NCBI RefSeq assembly: GCF_000763385.1
Contig: NZ_JQFA01000002.1
Location: 1,550,001-1,614,000 of the forward strand
Origin: Leptolyngbya sp. KIOST-1
GTDB lineage: Bacteria > Cyanobacteriota > Cyanobacteriia > Phormidesmidales > Phormidesmidaceae
Direction: 5' to 3'
Length of the DNA stretch: 64,000 bases
Every line of letters begins with the position of its first letter. Position 1 is the first letter of the stretch. The translations under genes were made by a program, and so were the position numbers. Below are positions 26,066-35,420 of this stretch, one piece after another. The notes below the pieces were generated by a model. That model was not told the DNA's origin. It was given only the letters and a program-made list of their open reading frames with translations, and did no database searches.

Positions 26066-26243
26066 GTGCTTTAGGGAGTTGCTGATTGCCAAGATGATTT
26101 GCCCCCCTAGTGGCCTGTCAAGTTCGAATTTGTGAGTGCTTTGATCTTGTGATCGACTGCCAGCAATGCTCTCAAAAGTCATTTACACATAAAATCAAAG
26201 CTGACGAACCACTAGCCCCCAATGCTGGGAGGAACCGTACCGT

Positions 26244-26277
26244 CTCAAAGTCCCCCAGAATTGGGGGATTAGGGGGC
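26244..26277. repeat. Dispersed palindrome, second copy at 19710
   Basis: CTCAAAGTCCCCCAGAATTG followed by GGGGATTAGGGGGC. The reverse complement of 19710-19744 matches almost base for base (one ATT-to-ACTC change). The core CCCCCAGAATTGGGGG is palindromic. Confidence 0.65.
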
Positions 26278-26296
26278 AGTGATTTGAACCCACCTT

Positions 26297-27478
26297 CTAA
26301 ACGGCGGTGGCAAAGGGCTTCAGTACCACCTTGATGCAGTTCTCTTCCTTGTCGCGGAAGATCTTGTAGGCGCGGGGGGCTTCCTCCAGGGGCAGCCGGT
26401 GGGTGATCAAAAACGTGGGGTCAATATCGCCGTTGCGAATCCGCTCCAGCAGGGGCCGGAGGTATTTGTGCACGTGGGTCTGTCCCGATCGCATCGTCAG
26501 AGCCTTGTTCACGAAGGCCCCCATCGGCATTTTGTCGATAAAGCCACCGTAGACGCCGGGGACCGACACCTTGCCACCCTTGCGACAGGCCGCGATCGCC
26601 TGACGCAGCACCATCGCCCGCCCGGTCTCCATCCGCACCGCCTGCTTGACCGTATCGTAAAGCGCCATCACCCCCGTGCCGTGGGCCTCCATGCCCACCG
26701 CATCGATACAGCAGTCAGGGCCCAGGCCGCCGGTCAGTTCCTTCAGGGCAACGCCTGCGTCCATCTCCTCGTAGTTGATAGTTTCGGCCCCCGCCGCCGC
26801 CGCCAGGGCCAGGCGCTCAGGAATGCGATCGATGGCGAAGACGCGCTCGGCCCCCAGCATCATGGCGCTGCGAATGGCAAACTGCCCCACGGGGCCACAG
26901 CCCCACACCGCCACGGCCTCGCCGGGCTGAATATCGCAGTTTTCGGCCGCCATATAGCCGGTTGGGAAAATATCGGTGAGGAACAGCACCTGCTCATCGC
27001 TCAGGCCCTCGGGCACCTTCAGCGGGCCGACATTGGCAAAGGGGACGCGCACGTATTCCGCCTGACCACCCGCATAGCCGCCCATCAGGTGGGAGTAGCC
27101 AAATAGGCCCGCAGGGGAGTGGCCGTAGAACTTCTCGGCCATCCAGGCATTGGGATTGGTGTTGTCGCACAGCGACCACAGGTCGTGGCTACAGAAAAAG
27201 CAGTTGCCGCAGGAGATGGTGAAGGGCACCACCACGCGATCGCCCTGGTTCAGGTTGGTAACCTCGGGGCCGGTTTCCACCACTTCCCCCATAAACTCGT
27301 GGCCCAAAATATCCCCGGACTTCATGGTGGGAATATAACCATCGTAGAGGTGCAGGTCAGACCCGCAGATGGCAGTCGAGGTCACCTTGATGATGGCGTC
27401 GTGGGGGTTGAGGATCTTGGGATCGGGGACGGTGTCAACCCGCACATCTTGGGAACCGTGCCAGCAAACAGCTTTCAT
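26297..27478 (-). CDS. Zinc-dependent alcohol dehydrogenase, formaldehyde-dehydrogenase-like
   Basis: Medium-chain dehydrogenase. Catalytic zinc residues C38 (TAICGSDLH) and H60-E61 (GHEFMGE) are present. The structural zinc cysteines are C90, C93, C96 and C104. The NAD-binding glycines are in [11 protein letters not shown]. The 393-residue length and the insertion around [19 protein letters not shown] resemble the glutathione-independent formaldehyde dehydrogenase group. The ATG at 27478 follows GGAGAA. Aldehyde detoxification is the likely role; the true substrate is uncertain. Confidence 0.87.
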   Translation of the reverse strand: MKAVCWHGSQDVRVDTVPDPKILNPHDAIIKVTSTAICGSDLHLYDGYIPTMKSGDILGHEFMGEVVETGPEVTNLNQGDRVVVPFTISCGNCFFCSHDLWSLCDNTNPNAWMAEKFYGHSPAGLFGYSHLMGGYAGGQAEYVRVPFANVGPLKVPEGLSDEQVLFLTDIFPTGYMAAENCDIQPGEAVAVWGCGPVGQFAIRSAMMLGAERVFAIDRIPERLALAAAAGAETINYEEMDAGVALKELTGGLGPDCCIDAVGMEAHGTGVMALYDTVKQAVRMETGRAMVLRQAIAACRKGGKVSVPGVYGGFIDKMPMGAFVNKALTMRSGQTHVHKYLRPLLERIRNGDIDPTFLITHRLPLEEAPRAYKIFRDKEENCIKVVLKPFATAV

Positions 27479-27574
27479 TGAAAGTTCTCCGGGGAAGGGG
27501 CAGGGGAGCAGGGGAGGGGGACGACCCTGGGGCCGTCCCCCTAAACACAAAGACGGTAGGGAGAGGGGCTAACT

Positions 27575-28054
27575 CTACTGCTGCTGAGCGCTGCCGTAGC
27601 GATTCAGCGTGGGGTTGGGATTGGGGTTGGGCTGGGTGTTGGGGTTGTAGGCGTTTTGGCCCTCATTGCCGGAGTTGCCGGGCAGCACCCCCTGCACCGC
27701 ATCCTTGACAGTTTCGAGAATCCCGTTGGCCTGGTCCTCGGGCGCGGTCTGGCGGTTAGCGGCTACCGAGGGGTCAACGCCACCGGAGTAGTTCTCGTTG
27801 CTGAGCGGGTTGCGGGACTGGCGTACGGCCTCGGCCTCGTAGGGGCGAGCGTCCAGATTGTCGCCCGCCAGAGCGGGTTGGGCGTGGGTGCCAGCAGCCC
27901 CCAGCCAGAGCACCACCGACAGGGTCGTCACCGCGACGGCTTGAGTCGCGGTGCGGGCAAGGGGACGAACTTCAAACTGGCTCAATCGGCGCAGGAAGTC
28001 AGCGCACTGGCGACGAAGGGAGGTGAGGAAAAAGCGGGAGAAAAGTTTAATCAT
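27575..28054 (-). CDS. Hypothetical exported protein with proline/asparagine-rich tail
   Basis: Not recognised. A basic N-terminus with a hydrophobic helix near residues 37-52 ends at THAQPALAG, resembling a long signal peptide. The mature part is polar and low in complexity, ending in NPNTQPNPNPNPTLN-like repeats, so it is probably disordered. The ATG at 28054 is preferred. It sits between the dehydrogenase and SRPBCC genes on the same strand and may be part of their transcript. Confidence 0.6.
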   Translation of the reverse strand: MIKLFSRFFLTSLRRQCADFLRRLSQFEVRPLARTATQAVAVTTLSVVLWLGAAGTHAQPALAGDNLDARPYEAEAVRQSRNPLSNENYSGGVDPSVAANRQTAPEDQANGILETVKDAVQGVLPGNSGNEGQNAYNPNTQPNPNPNPTLNRYGSAQQQ

Positions 28055-28134
28055 GGTTCTACTCGGTATCAGAAACGTCAAATCACTAAATCAGGCGTGA
28101 ACATTCGTCTGGGGAGGGTTCACCACTCCGCACC

Positions 28135-28827
28135 CTAGGCCCCCTTGGGCTGCCCCTCGGTGGTGGCGATTTCCCCAGCTTCCATCAGCTGCTTGAACCG
28201 GCTGAGTTCGTCGCCAATCTGCTGTTCGGGTTCTTCGCCAAAGAGTTTGGCGATCGCAGCGGCTAGCAGGCCACCCGGGGGCTGGTACTCCATCACCACC
28301 TTGACCTCGGTACCGCGATCGCCCGCCGCCGGCTGAAATCGCACAAATCCAGAGTTTTCGACCGGGGCATCCTCAGCCGAGGCCCAGGCGATCAGGTGGT
28401 CGGGTTCGTCGGTGACAATTACCGCATCCCACTCGATCTCCTGGCCCAGGGGGGCGTTGGCTACCCAGTGGGAGCGGCGATCGTCGATTACCTGAACCGA
28501 TCGCAGGTGGCGCATGAAGGTGGGCAGCTGGCCCAAGTTGCGCCAGAAGGCGTAGAGGTCGGCGGCGGGGCGATTGATGGTAACGGTTTTCTCAACCCGA
28601 ATGGCCTGGTCCAAGCCCACGGCCTCTTCCACTTGCTTCAGGGTGCTTTTGCTCTGGGTGCCCTGGTAGACCAGGCCACCGCCCGCAACGGCGGTAAGAA
28701 TGCCCCGCAGCGATCGCTGCTGAAGCCCTGCCAGCACCATGGCCCCACCGCCAACAATTGACGCCCAGCGCTCCAGATCGCCCGCCTGTTTATCCCCTGG
28801 CGTTTGGGTGCTCATCGAGTTTTCCAT
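28135..28827 (-). CDS. SRPBCC family (polyketide cyclase-like) protein
   Basis: N-terminal membrane-associated segment (DUF2892-like, about 15-60, with WASIVGGGAMVLAGLQQRSL) followed by a START/SRPBCC-type ligand-binding domain (about 75-205) opening VEKTVTINRPAADLYAFWR. The ATG at 28827 follows AGGAGG at 7 nt, a near-ideal site. Such two-part proteins are common beside stress genes in cyanobacteria. Ligand unknown. Confidence 0.85.
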   Translation of the reverse strand: MENSMSTQTPGDKQAGDLERWASIVGGGAMVLAGLQQRSLRGILTAVAGGGLVYQGTQSKSTLKQVEEAVGLDQAIRVEKTVTINRPAADLYAFWRNLGQLPTFMRHLRSVQVIDDRRSHWVANAPLGQEIEWDAVIVTDEPDHLIAWASAEDAPVENSGFVRFQPAAGDRGTEVKVVMEYQPPGGLLAAAIAKLFGEEPEQQIGDELSRFKQLMEAGEIATTEGQPKGA

Positions 28828-29221
28828 ACCTTTACCTCCTGACAACAGGGCTGCGCTAACTATCGGCCACAGGACAAATCGGAAAAAGCGCTGGCAGCCC
28901 ACCGAGGTTTCACCTGGGGTCTGTAGCTATCAAAAACTCACCCGATAAACCTGGCTTCAGCCTAGGAAGCCAAACCGCAATCTCCTTCGACCAGAAGACA
29001 GAAACGGGCGACAATTTGCCTCGCCATCGGGGATAGATGAATGGGCCTACGTCTGTTCCAGGCCTGTTTCAAAGCGATCGGACTTAGATCAAACGTCTTG
29101 ATGGGAAAGCGCAGCCATTTTGGGGCATGATTAGGTAACATCTATCGCGGGAGACAGAGCGATCTATGCCCTAAGATAGATGTGTCGTTGCTCGATACTT
29201 GTTGCTCAAAGCATTAACTGC
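28828..29221. other. Intergenic stretch with a 9-bp inverted repeat
   Basis: No gene was found. ACATCTATC (29138-29146) is inverted as GATAGATGT (29175-29183) just before the small gene at 29222 and could be a regulatory site or a transcript hairpin. The rest shows nothing identifiable. Confidence 0.4.
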
Positions 29222-29482
29222 ATGAACGAAAGCTGGCTGTCAGACTACGTTATTTACTCTGAGCGACAGGGTCTGGGCTATGCCCGGCGCGCCTGCCGTC
29301 CTCTAGAATCCCACATCAAAAAAATGTTGGGGTTGCCCATCAGCGAACGCTCTGTTCAGGCAGAAATCCAATACCTCACCCTGGTTGCGGGGGGGGCTAC
29401 CTGCGAGTGCCCAGCCTGTAAGCTCCGGGCCCCCGGTAGCGCCGGCATTTTTTGGGCGGTTACCCGCAAAAATGCGGTTTAG
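29222..29482 (+). CDS. Small cysteine-containing hypothetical protein
   Basis: 86 residues from the ATG at 29222; an upstream ATG at 29180 would add 14. The family is unknown to me. A predicted helical N-terminal half (SDYVIYSERQGLGYARRACR) precedes a CECPACK motif that could bind metal. No strong ribosome-binding site is visible. It is unpaired with any neighbour. Confidence 0.45.
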   Translation: MNESWLSDYVIYSERQGLGYARRACRPLESHIKKMLGLPISERSVQAEIQYLTLVAGGATCECPACKLRAPGSAGIFWAVTRKNAV

Positions 29483-29617
29483 AAACCATTGCACGGGTTG
29501 ATCCAATCTGCCGACAATTCGCCGCTAAAGTCTTCGCCCTCGGGTAAATCCGTCGATCGGTGTGACAGTTGTATACCCGCGTCAATCAATATGAACTCAA
29601 TCCAATAATAATAGTCC

Positions 29618-29692
29618 CCAGCTTCGCCTCTGGGAGAGGCAAAGCTGGAGGGCAATAGTCGCTAATACTGGGTTATCAGGCTAACTGATAAC
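29618..29692. repeat. Two hairpins downstream of the fasciclin gene
   Basis: CCAGCTTCGCCTC (29618-29630) pairs with GAGGCAAAGCTGG (29636-29648), one mismatch. GTTATCAG (29672-29679) pairs perfectly with CTGATAAC (29685-29692). They lie between converging genes and may protect or end both transcripts; T-runs are absent. Confidence 0.45.
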
Positions 29693-29697
29693 GGTCC

Positions 29698-30306
29698 CTA
29701 GTAGATGCTCTCTACACCCAGGCGGGAGGCCAGATCCTGCCGCAGGGCCTCAGGAATCAGGACTCGGTTGATGCCGTGGATGACACCGTTGTCAGCCTGG
29801 ATATCGGGGTTGATGACGCTAGCGTTGTTGACCACGATGCGCGATTCCTGAACGGCGATCGCGACTCCACCGCTGAGGGCACTGATGCCCCCAGTGCTGA
29901 GCTGATCAGAGGTCACAGACCCCGGCACCACGTGGTAAGACAGCACTTCCGCCAGCAGGTCCTGGTTCTCGGGCTGGAGCAAATAGTCCAGGGCACCATC
30001 GGGCAGCTCATTGAAGGCCTCATCGGTGGGAGCAAAGACCGTGTAGGGCCCTTCGCCAGCCAGGGTGTCCCTCAGACCGGCAGCCTGCACGGCCTGCACC
30101 AGGGTGTCAAACGAGCCACTGTTGTTAGCAACATCCACAATGGACATGGTGGCGGCGGTGCCGGGTTGGGCCTGCTGCTGAGTTTGGGGCTCGGCCATGC
30201 TGCCATCGGTGTGGTTGCTGGCCTGGACCGTAGTACCCAGCAGCAGACTAGCGCTAGCCGCTACAGCGGCGATCGCAGCGTTGCGAAAGATGAAAGAAAA
30301 ACGCAT
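29698..30306 (-). CDS. Secreted fasciclin (FAS1) domain protein
   Basis: Signal peptide at residues 1-29 (helix ending TVQASN), a short Gln/Thr-rich linker, then one FAS1 domain (about 55-195). FAS1 hallmarks: TMSIVDVA, YTVFAPTDEAFNELP, LLAEVLSYHVVPG, and the terminal NGVIHGINRVLIP. Cyanobacterial FAS1 proteins are exported and linked to adhesion or the cell surface. Monocistronic by context. Confidence 0.93.
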   Translation of the reverse strand: MRFSFIFRNAAIAAVAASASLLLGTTVQASNHTDGSMAEPQTQQQAQPGTAATMSIVDVANNSGSFDTLVQAVQAAGLRDTLAGEGPYTVFAPTDEAFNELPDGALDYLLQPENQDLLAEVLSYHVVPGSVTSDQLSTGGISALSGGVAIAVQESRIVVNNASVINPDIQADNGVIHGINRVLIPEALRQDLASRLGVESIY

Positions 30307-30566
30307 AGAAAAACGTCCTCATGTAATTGTGCTTCGGAGCATTTCTATGTGAACTTTAGTGAAGTTTATTAAACATTTTCATCTGTCGGAGGGGAGGGAA
30401 GGGGCGGGTATGGGCTACATCGCTGCGACAAAAGACCTGTCCCGGCAATCTGCCCGTGGCCAGAGGTTGGCGAAAGGCTCGCCACCGATGATCGAAGAAC
30501 GGCTTTCCTCAGGCTTAGGCCTGGGTAAGGCGATCTCTGTTTTACCAGGACCTAGCAGGGCTACCC

Positions 30567-30965
30567 ATGGCATTTCTCCACCGCAACAAAGACAGACTGC
30601 GAGTTGTTCTGGCCGTTTGTATGGTGGTAGCCGGGGTACTGCATTTTGTGGTGCCCCAGCCGTTCATTCGCATCGTGCCAGGGTTTTTGCCCGCCCCGGC
30701 GATGCTGGTGTACCTCAGCGGCGCGATCGAAGTTTTGCTGGGTTTGGGCCTGCTGGTTCCAGCCCTACAACAGATCTCCGCCTGGGGCCTGGTGATCTTA
30801 TTTGTGGCGGTGTATCCGGCCAACCTCAATATGGCCTTCAACCACATTCAAATTTCGGGTATTCCAGATACCTGGTGGTTCCACGCCTTTCGGCTGCCCT
30901 TTCAGTTTGTGTTAATTGCCTGGGCCTACTGGTATACCCGCTTCGAAGCGGCTCAGTTCTCCTAA
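30567..30965 (+). CDS. DoxX family membrane protein
   Basis: Four hydrophobic helices in 132 residues, with the family-like AGVLHFVVPQPFIRIVPGFLP and YLSGAIEVLLGLGLL in the N-terminal half. DoxX-type proteins are associated with redox or thiosulfate-related stress; no catalytic residues identify the role here. The MgtC/SapB gene starts 6 bp after its stop, so they form an operon. Confidence 0.82.
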   Translation: MAFLHRNKDRLRVVLAVCMVVAGVLHFVVPQPFIRIVPGFLPAPAMLVYLSGAIEVLLGLGLLVPALQQISAWGLVILFVAVYPANLNMAFNHIQISGIPDTWWFHAFRLPFQFVLIAWAYWYTRFEAAQFS

Positions 30966-30971
30966 CCCCCT

Positions 30972-31400
30972 ATGGATGTTCTCACTCCTACCTCCTGGCT
31001 AGACGTCGCTGGCCGTTTGGCTGTCGCCGTTGGGTTGGCGGCGGTGATCGGTTTCGATCGAGAATTTAGCAACAAAGCCGCTGGGCTCAGAACCAATATG
31101 CTGGTAGCGCTGGGATCAGCCATATTTATTCTGGCTACCGTGCAGCCTGGGCTAGTTCAAGCCGATGGTTCATCAATGGCCCGCACCCTCCAGGGCATCA
31201 TTACCGGCGTTGGATTTGTGGGGGCGGGGTCGATTTTGCGCGAAGACCGGGTGCGGGGGTTGACCTCTGCAACGGCCGTTTGGATTTCCGCAGGCGTTGG
31301 GGTGGCCGCTGGCCTGGGGCAGTGGCAGCTGGGCCTGATGGGCGTTGGCTTTGCGCTGCTAATTCTGCGGGTGTTGAAGTTCGCTGAAAGAATAATTTAA
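30972..31400 (+). CDS. MgtC/SapB family membrane protein
   Basis: Membrane part of the MgtC/SapB family: helices with GRLAVAVGLAAVIGFDREF, then KAAGLRTNMLVALGSAIF, then GIITGVGFVGAGSILRE and the conserved LTSATAVWISAGVGVAAGLG. At 142 residues it lacks the C-terminal soluble domain found in longer members. Often involved in Mg homeostasis; also seen as an ATP-synthase modulator in some bacteria. Operon with DoxX. Confidence 0.88.
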   Translation: MDVLTPTSWLDVAGRLAVAVGLAAVIGFDREFSNKAAGLRTNMLVALGSAIFILATVQPGLVQADGSSMARTLQGIITGVGFVGAGSILREDRVRGLTSATAVWISAGVGVAAGLGQWQLGLMGVGFALLILRVLKFAERII

Positions 31401-31764
31401 TCATTCTGTGGAGACTATTGAAACATAGCTAAACTTGGGAGTCATTTAAGCCTGAATGGCTTCAAATTGTGCTTGGCAAGAGATTGGCAAGCCCCGTGAT
31501 ATCTACCGCTGGGGTGATAGGGTTCTACCTGGACTATTGCTATTCTGGCGAAGTAGAAATAGGGCAATTTTAAGCTTTTCAGCTGCATCTTCAGGGACAA
31601 GCAATCGCCAATTACTCCTGCTGATAGACAGTTCTGGCTGATCAGTCTAATGAGTGATGCTCTGACGCGATCGCCCTCACCTAAACAAGCGCTTTAGATT
31701 AGCCCACCAGTTGCGCTCTAGCCCTCTTCCCACAGCATTTTGAAGCATCTCAAAGCACAGTTTT
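31401..31764. other. Intergenic stretch without a visible gene
   Basis: AT-richer than its flanks. A 61-codon frame at 31456 has no family or ribosome-binding support. Nothing else was identified. Confidence 0.4.
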
Positions 31765-32217
31765 ATGAATTCCAAAAACGCCAGATCGAAACATTCTAAA
31801 TCGGCTCAGGGATCTCCAACTCAAGTATCCCAGGGGATTGACAAAGCGCCGCCCCCGCCCAACGAGCCAGTCATTCATCTGCCTGCGGCGCAGGCTGCCG
31901 CAGAGGCGGCCCGCACCGGGCTCGAGGACAACAGCGCCATGATTGGGGCTGAGATGCCCGACGATTACCGGATGGCCTCGGGCAGTCCTACCACCGCAGG
32001 CGACCCTGATGCCATGACCGAACAGGCCAAAGTGGTGGGTGAAGAGGCGATTGGCGGCACCACTCCCACCCCCGACCAGAACAACATTGACGAAATTGCT
32101 GCTGCTGCTGGCATCGATACCCAGGCCGAGCAGCCCGTCGCGGTAAAAGACGAAATGGATCGTCGCGACCAGCAGCGGTTTGAGCTTGATCCAGATTCTA
32201 AGGACGCAGTGTCCTAG
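31765..32217 (+). CDS. Hypothetical disordered acidic protein
   Basis: 150 residues rich in Ala, Asp, Glu, Pro, Thr and Gly with almost no aromatic residues, so it is probably unstructured. The family is not recognised. The CHAD gene begins 5 bp after its stop, which strongly suggests co-expression. It could be a partner or scaffold for the CHAD protein, but nothing in the sequence proves it. Confidence 0.6.
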   Translation: MNSKNARSKHSKSAQGSPTQVSQGIDKAPPPPNEPVIHLPAAQAAAEAARTGLEDNSAMIGAEMPDDYRMASGSPTTAGDPDAMTEQAKVVGEEAIGGTTPTPDQNNIDEIAAAAGIDTQAEQPVAVKDEMDRRDQQRFELDPDSKDAVS

Positions 32218-32222
32218 GGGCT

Positions 32223-33158
32223 ATGGCGTATCGTTTTTTTGCTGACAGCACCGTTGAAGCCAATGTGCATCGCATCCTCAGTGAACAGTTGGACAAGGCT
32301 ATTCAGCAGCTGAGCGAAGAGTTTTATGATACGCCAGGACAGGCGGTCCACAGCGCTCGCAAGCACCTCAAAAAGGGGCGCACCGTGCTGCGGCTGGTGC
32401 AAAAGTCAATCGACAAAGAGACCTACCAGCGCGAAAAAAATGCGCTGCGCGACCTGGGGCGATCGCTCTCCCTGGCCCGCGACAGCGAGGTGTATCAGCA
32501 CACCCTCGACGACCTGCTCGACACCTACGGGCTCACCCTGGACACCAACGGCTTTGCGAGGCTGCGGCGGAGTCTGGTCGATCTGCACCAGATCCGGCTC
32601 AACGCCCTGACCGATCGCGACAACCCCATGGACGCCATTGTGTCCGACCTCAAGGACAGCCGGGCCCACCTCAACCAGCTGGCGCTGAGCAAAACGGGCT
32701 GGAAAGCCCTGGCCAAAAACCTGAGGCAAATCTACCACCAGGGGCAGGAGCGGTACCACACCGCCTACGATGACGGCGACGACGACGCCTTCCACGACTG
32801 GCGCAAGCGGGTGAAAGACCTGTGGCACGTCACCTGTCTGCTCAAGCCAATGTGGCCCCCGGTGATGAGCGCGTTTGAAACCGAGCTTCATCATCTGGCT
32901 CAGGATTTAGGCAGCGGGCACGACATCGCGGCCCTGCGACACTTTTTGCTCAACCACCCGAGTGAGGTCGCCGTGGAGGAGGTGCACATGCAGGTGCTGC
33001 TGCCCCTGATGAAGCATCGCCAGCACCGGCTCCACCGGCAGGCCAGAACCCTGGGGCAAAGGCTCTACTGCGAGGACTCAGCCGCCTTTATTCACCGCAT
33101 GGCTAACTACTGGCAGCCCTGGGTCGACTCGGCCCAGGAAACCGACGCTGAGGCCTGA
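32223..33158 (+). CDS. CHAD domain protein
   Basis: Helical CHAD-domain protein, 311 residues. Conserved basic/His motifs VHSARKHLKKGRTVLRLV near residue 40 and FHDWRKRVKDLWHVTCLL near 190 match the family, which binds inorganic polyphosphate through surface Lys/Arg/His residues. No CYTH domain is fused. Phosphate uptake genes (pstSCAB) are also in the window, about 17 kb away, a loose thematic link. Confidence 0.88.
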   Translation: MAYRFFADSTVEANVHRILSEQLDKAIQQLSEEFYDTPGQAVHSARKHLKKGRTVLRLVQKSIDKETYQREKNALRDLGRSLSLARDSEVYQHTLDDLLDTYGLTLDTNGFARLRRSLVDLHQIRLNALTDRDNPMDAIVSDLKDSRAHLNQLALSKTGWKALAKNLRQIYHQGQERYHTAYDDGDDDAFHDWRKRVKDLWHVTCLLKPMWPPVMSAFETELHHLAQDLGSGHDIAALRHFLLNHPSEVAVEEVHMQVLLPLMKHRQHRLHRQARTLGQRLYCEDSAAFIHRMANYWQPWVDSAQETDAEA

Positions 33159-33181
33159 CGCCAGCGGACACAGCTGCGGAG

Positions 33182-34264
33182 TTAATCTTTTGTCGGCAGG
33201 TGAAAAATGTCGGCAAATACCCCCTTGGCGTGGGGACGGCGACTGCGGTCGGGAGAGTCGTAGACCACCATCAAACTGTGCTCGTAGCCCAGGCAGGGTA
33301 CCAACGTCAGGCCCTCGGCGTGGTCGGAGCCAATGGTAAAGGGGAGGTCAAACATCACCGTCAGCCGACCCGAATCTTGACTCCACAGGGTATCGCTGGT
33401 GTGGTTGAGAACATCTTCAAAGCGAAACATTTGCATGGCCCCCTCTAGCTCCATGGTGGGTCCGGCCAGCACCAGCAAATCGCCATCGTGCAGGCACAGT
33501 TCGCGAACACCCTGACCATTGAGGTCGAGAAAGTGCTTGCGGTACAGACAGCCATCCCCCAGGTCTTTGAGCACAAGCTCGCCGGGTTCCCCGTCTTCCA
33601 CTTCAAGCTCAAGCACAATGGCCCAGCCCCGCAGCACCGGCCCCCGCAGCCCCAAAAAGATTTGATGGTCATTGACAGCAATGCCTTCGATATCAAAGCC
33701 ATTGTCCTTGGAGGGCAGCCCCATCTGTAGGAAGGGCCCCAGGTGCTGGTCGGTGGCCAGCGCTTCGAGCAGCTGGTTATGGCCGTTGACCTGCTTCAGG
33801 CTGGCGGCGGTGAGATCGCCATTGGCCGTGTCGGGCTGGGCATAGGCGGGCACAATTTCGCCATTCAAAACGGGTAGCCGGGCCAGCAGCGATCGATTGG
33901 AATCGTAGCTAATTTCAGACAGCCGCTCGATGTCTTTTTGCTGTTTTTTACCCTTAGCCTGGCGGCGCTTTGAGCTGTGGGAACCCACCACCCATATATA
34001 GCCATCACAGTAGTTGAGTCCTTCAATATCGATCTCGGTGTCGTGATCGAAGAGTTGAACAAATTCTTTGAGGTGAAAGGTCTTGTGGTTACTGTAAACC
34101 CCATTCCCGGTAGGGGTGAGCCGCTCCAGGGTCAAATATTCGTCGGACCCCACCCACAGGTGGCCATCCGGCGTCCGGGTGACCGCAGATAGCTCGGCCA
34201 ACAGATCCTCAGAGTCGGTTTCAAAGTTGAGCAGAGCGCGACTTAGTAAAAATCCGTTTGGCAT
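33182..34264 (-). CDS. DUF3616 domain protein
   Basis: A 360-residue protein resembling DUF3616, probably a beta-propeller-like fold: repeated segments such as GHLWVGSDEY, IEGLNYCDGYIWVVGSH, FDIEGIAVNDHQIFLGLRGP and AEGLTLVPC. Function unknown. The ATG at 34264 gives the usual MPNGFLLSR-like N-terminus; a longer start at 34327 adds a hydrophobic stretch that could act as a membrane signal. It converges on the CHAD gene with 23 bp between stops. Confidence 0.75.
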   Translation of the reverse strand: MPNGFLLSRALLNFETDSEDLLAELSAVTRTPDGHLWVGSDEYLTLERLTPTGNGVYSNHKTFHLKEFVQLFDHDTEIDIEGLNYCDGYIWVVGSHSSKRRQAKGKKQQKDIERLSEISYDSNRSLLARLPVLNGEIVPAYAQPDTANGDLTAASLKQVNGHNQLLEALATDQHLGPFLQMGLPSKDNGFDIEGIAVNDHQIFLGLRGPVLRGWAIVLELEVEDGEPGELVLKDLGDGCLYRKHFLDLNGQGVRELCLHDGDLLVLAGPTMELEGAMQMFRFEDVLNHTSDTLWSQDSGRLTVMFDLPFTIGSDHAEGLTLVPCLGYEHSLMVVYDSPDRSRRPHAKGVFADIFHLPTKD

Positions 34265-34659
34265 AGCAGTAGGGACAATTTGATGGATTAAGCCTATCAG
34301 CGTAAGGCCAGTGTAAGCCGAGGCCATCGCTCCAGAGAAGGAAATAGTTCTTTTGAGAACAGGCTTTCTACAGTTGGATAGAGGCTGGGGATGGCTGCAA
34401 CTATTTACGGTAGAAACGAAATAATGTGTTTCAACTCATCGGCAAGAGGCGTCATCACTTTGCATAAAAGCCCTAATGTAAGGCACCGGGGAGGGCAAAC
34501 GTTTGAACTCGGCCAATGCTCACCAGTTTCGCCTTCGCGTTGCCACGGGGAAGGGTAAGGGCGTGGATCTATAGTTCCGGTGCCAATTGTTCAAACCCGC
34601 CAGCCCCGCCAAGCGGTCAGAAAACTGTCTGAGCTTACTATTCCATTGCCCCATGCCCT
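34265..34659. other. Intergenic stretch without a visible gene
   Basis: Holds divergent promoters for the DUF3616 and DedA genes presumably, but no recognisable site can be pointed to. Confidence 0.4.
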
Positions 34660-35280
34660 ATGTTCAACTGGATCACCGCCTGGATTGAGTCCCTTGGCTA
34701 CCTCGGCATTTTTGGCCTGATGGTGCTGGAGCATTTGTTCCCGCCCATTCCCTCCGAACTGGTGATGCCCCTGGCCGGATTTGTCAGCCGCGATAGCACC
34801 ACCCTCAACCTGAGCGGGGTGATTGTGGCGGGGTCGTTAGGATCGCTGGTGGGGGCTTCGGCCTGGTACGTGCTGGGGCTGCTGATTACCCACGAGCAGC
34901 TGATGGTGGGGGTCAGGCGCTACGGGCGCTGGCTGACGCTCAAGCCCAGGGACATCGAAAAGGCGATCGCTTTTTTTCAGCGCAGCGGCGGCAGCTGGGT
35001 GGTGGGCCTGGGCCGGATTGTGCCAGGGGTACGCACCTACGTCTCGGTACCGGCGGGGCTGAGCCACATGCCGCTGTTGCCCTACCTCGGCTACTCGGCC
35101 CTGGGCACAGTGCTGTGGACGGGGGCCCTGGCCGCCGCTGGCTACCTGCTGGGCGACCAGTTCGAGCAGGTGCAGACGCTGATTAGCCCAATCGGCAAAG
35201 GGGTGCTGATTACGCTGGCGATCGCCGCCGTCTTCTGGATTTACAAGCGCCGCCAGCACCGCCCTGGGCGTCCTGGCTGA
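34660..35280 (+). CDS. DedA family membrane protein
   Basis: SNARE-associated/DedA protein, thought to act in lipid carrier flipping or membrane homeostasis. Family signatures: LEHLFPPIPSELVMPLAGF at 24-42, the GLGRIVPGVRTYVSVPAGLS region near 120 with the membrane-embedded Arg residues, and a terminal TM helix followed by a basic tail. 206 residues, usual length. Single gene. Confidence 0.92.
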   Translation: MFNWITAWIESLGYLGIFGLMVLEHLFPPIPSELVMPLAGFVSRDSTTLNLSGVIVAGSLGSLVGASAWYVLGLLITHEQLMVGVRRYGRWLTLKPRDIEKAIAFFQRSGGSWVVGLGRIVPGVRTYVSVPAGLSHMPLLPYLGYSALGTVLWTGALAAAGYLLGDQFEQVQTLISPIGKGVLITLAIAAVFWIYKRRQHRPGRPG

Positions 35281-35420
35281 CGCCAGCAAACCCACCTCCA
35301 AGTTTTTTTGCGCCGCTGTCGATTTCATCCGCCGCCGAACGATTACTTTGTACAGGCGATGGAAGTCCGGCAGGGTTGCCCCTGACCGGGGGACGATCGA
35401 TTCACCCAGGAGAAACCACT

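Noticed and set aside
32214..32226. A third CTAGGGGCT element end after the disordered-protein gene
   Set aside because: Only CTAGGGGCT matches; the rest of the terminal repeat (CATCAATT) is missing, and the next gene starts at 32223.
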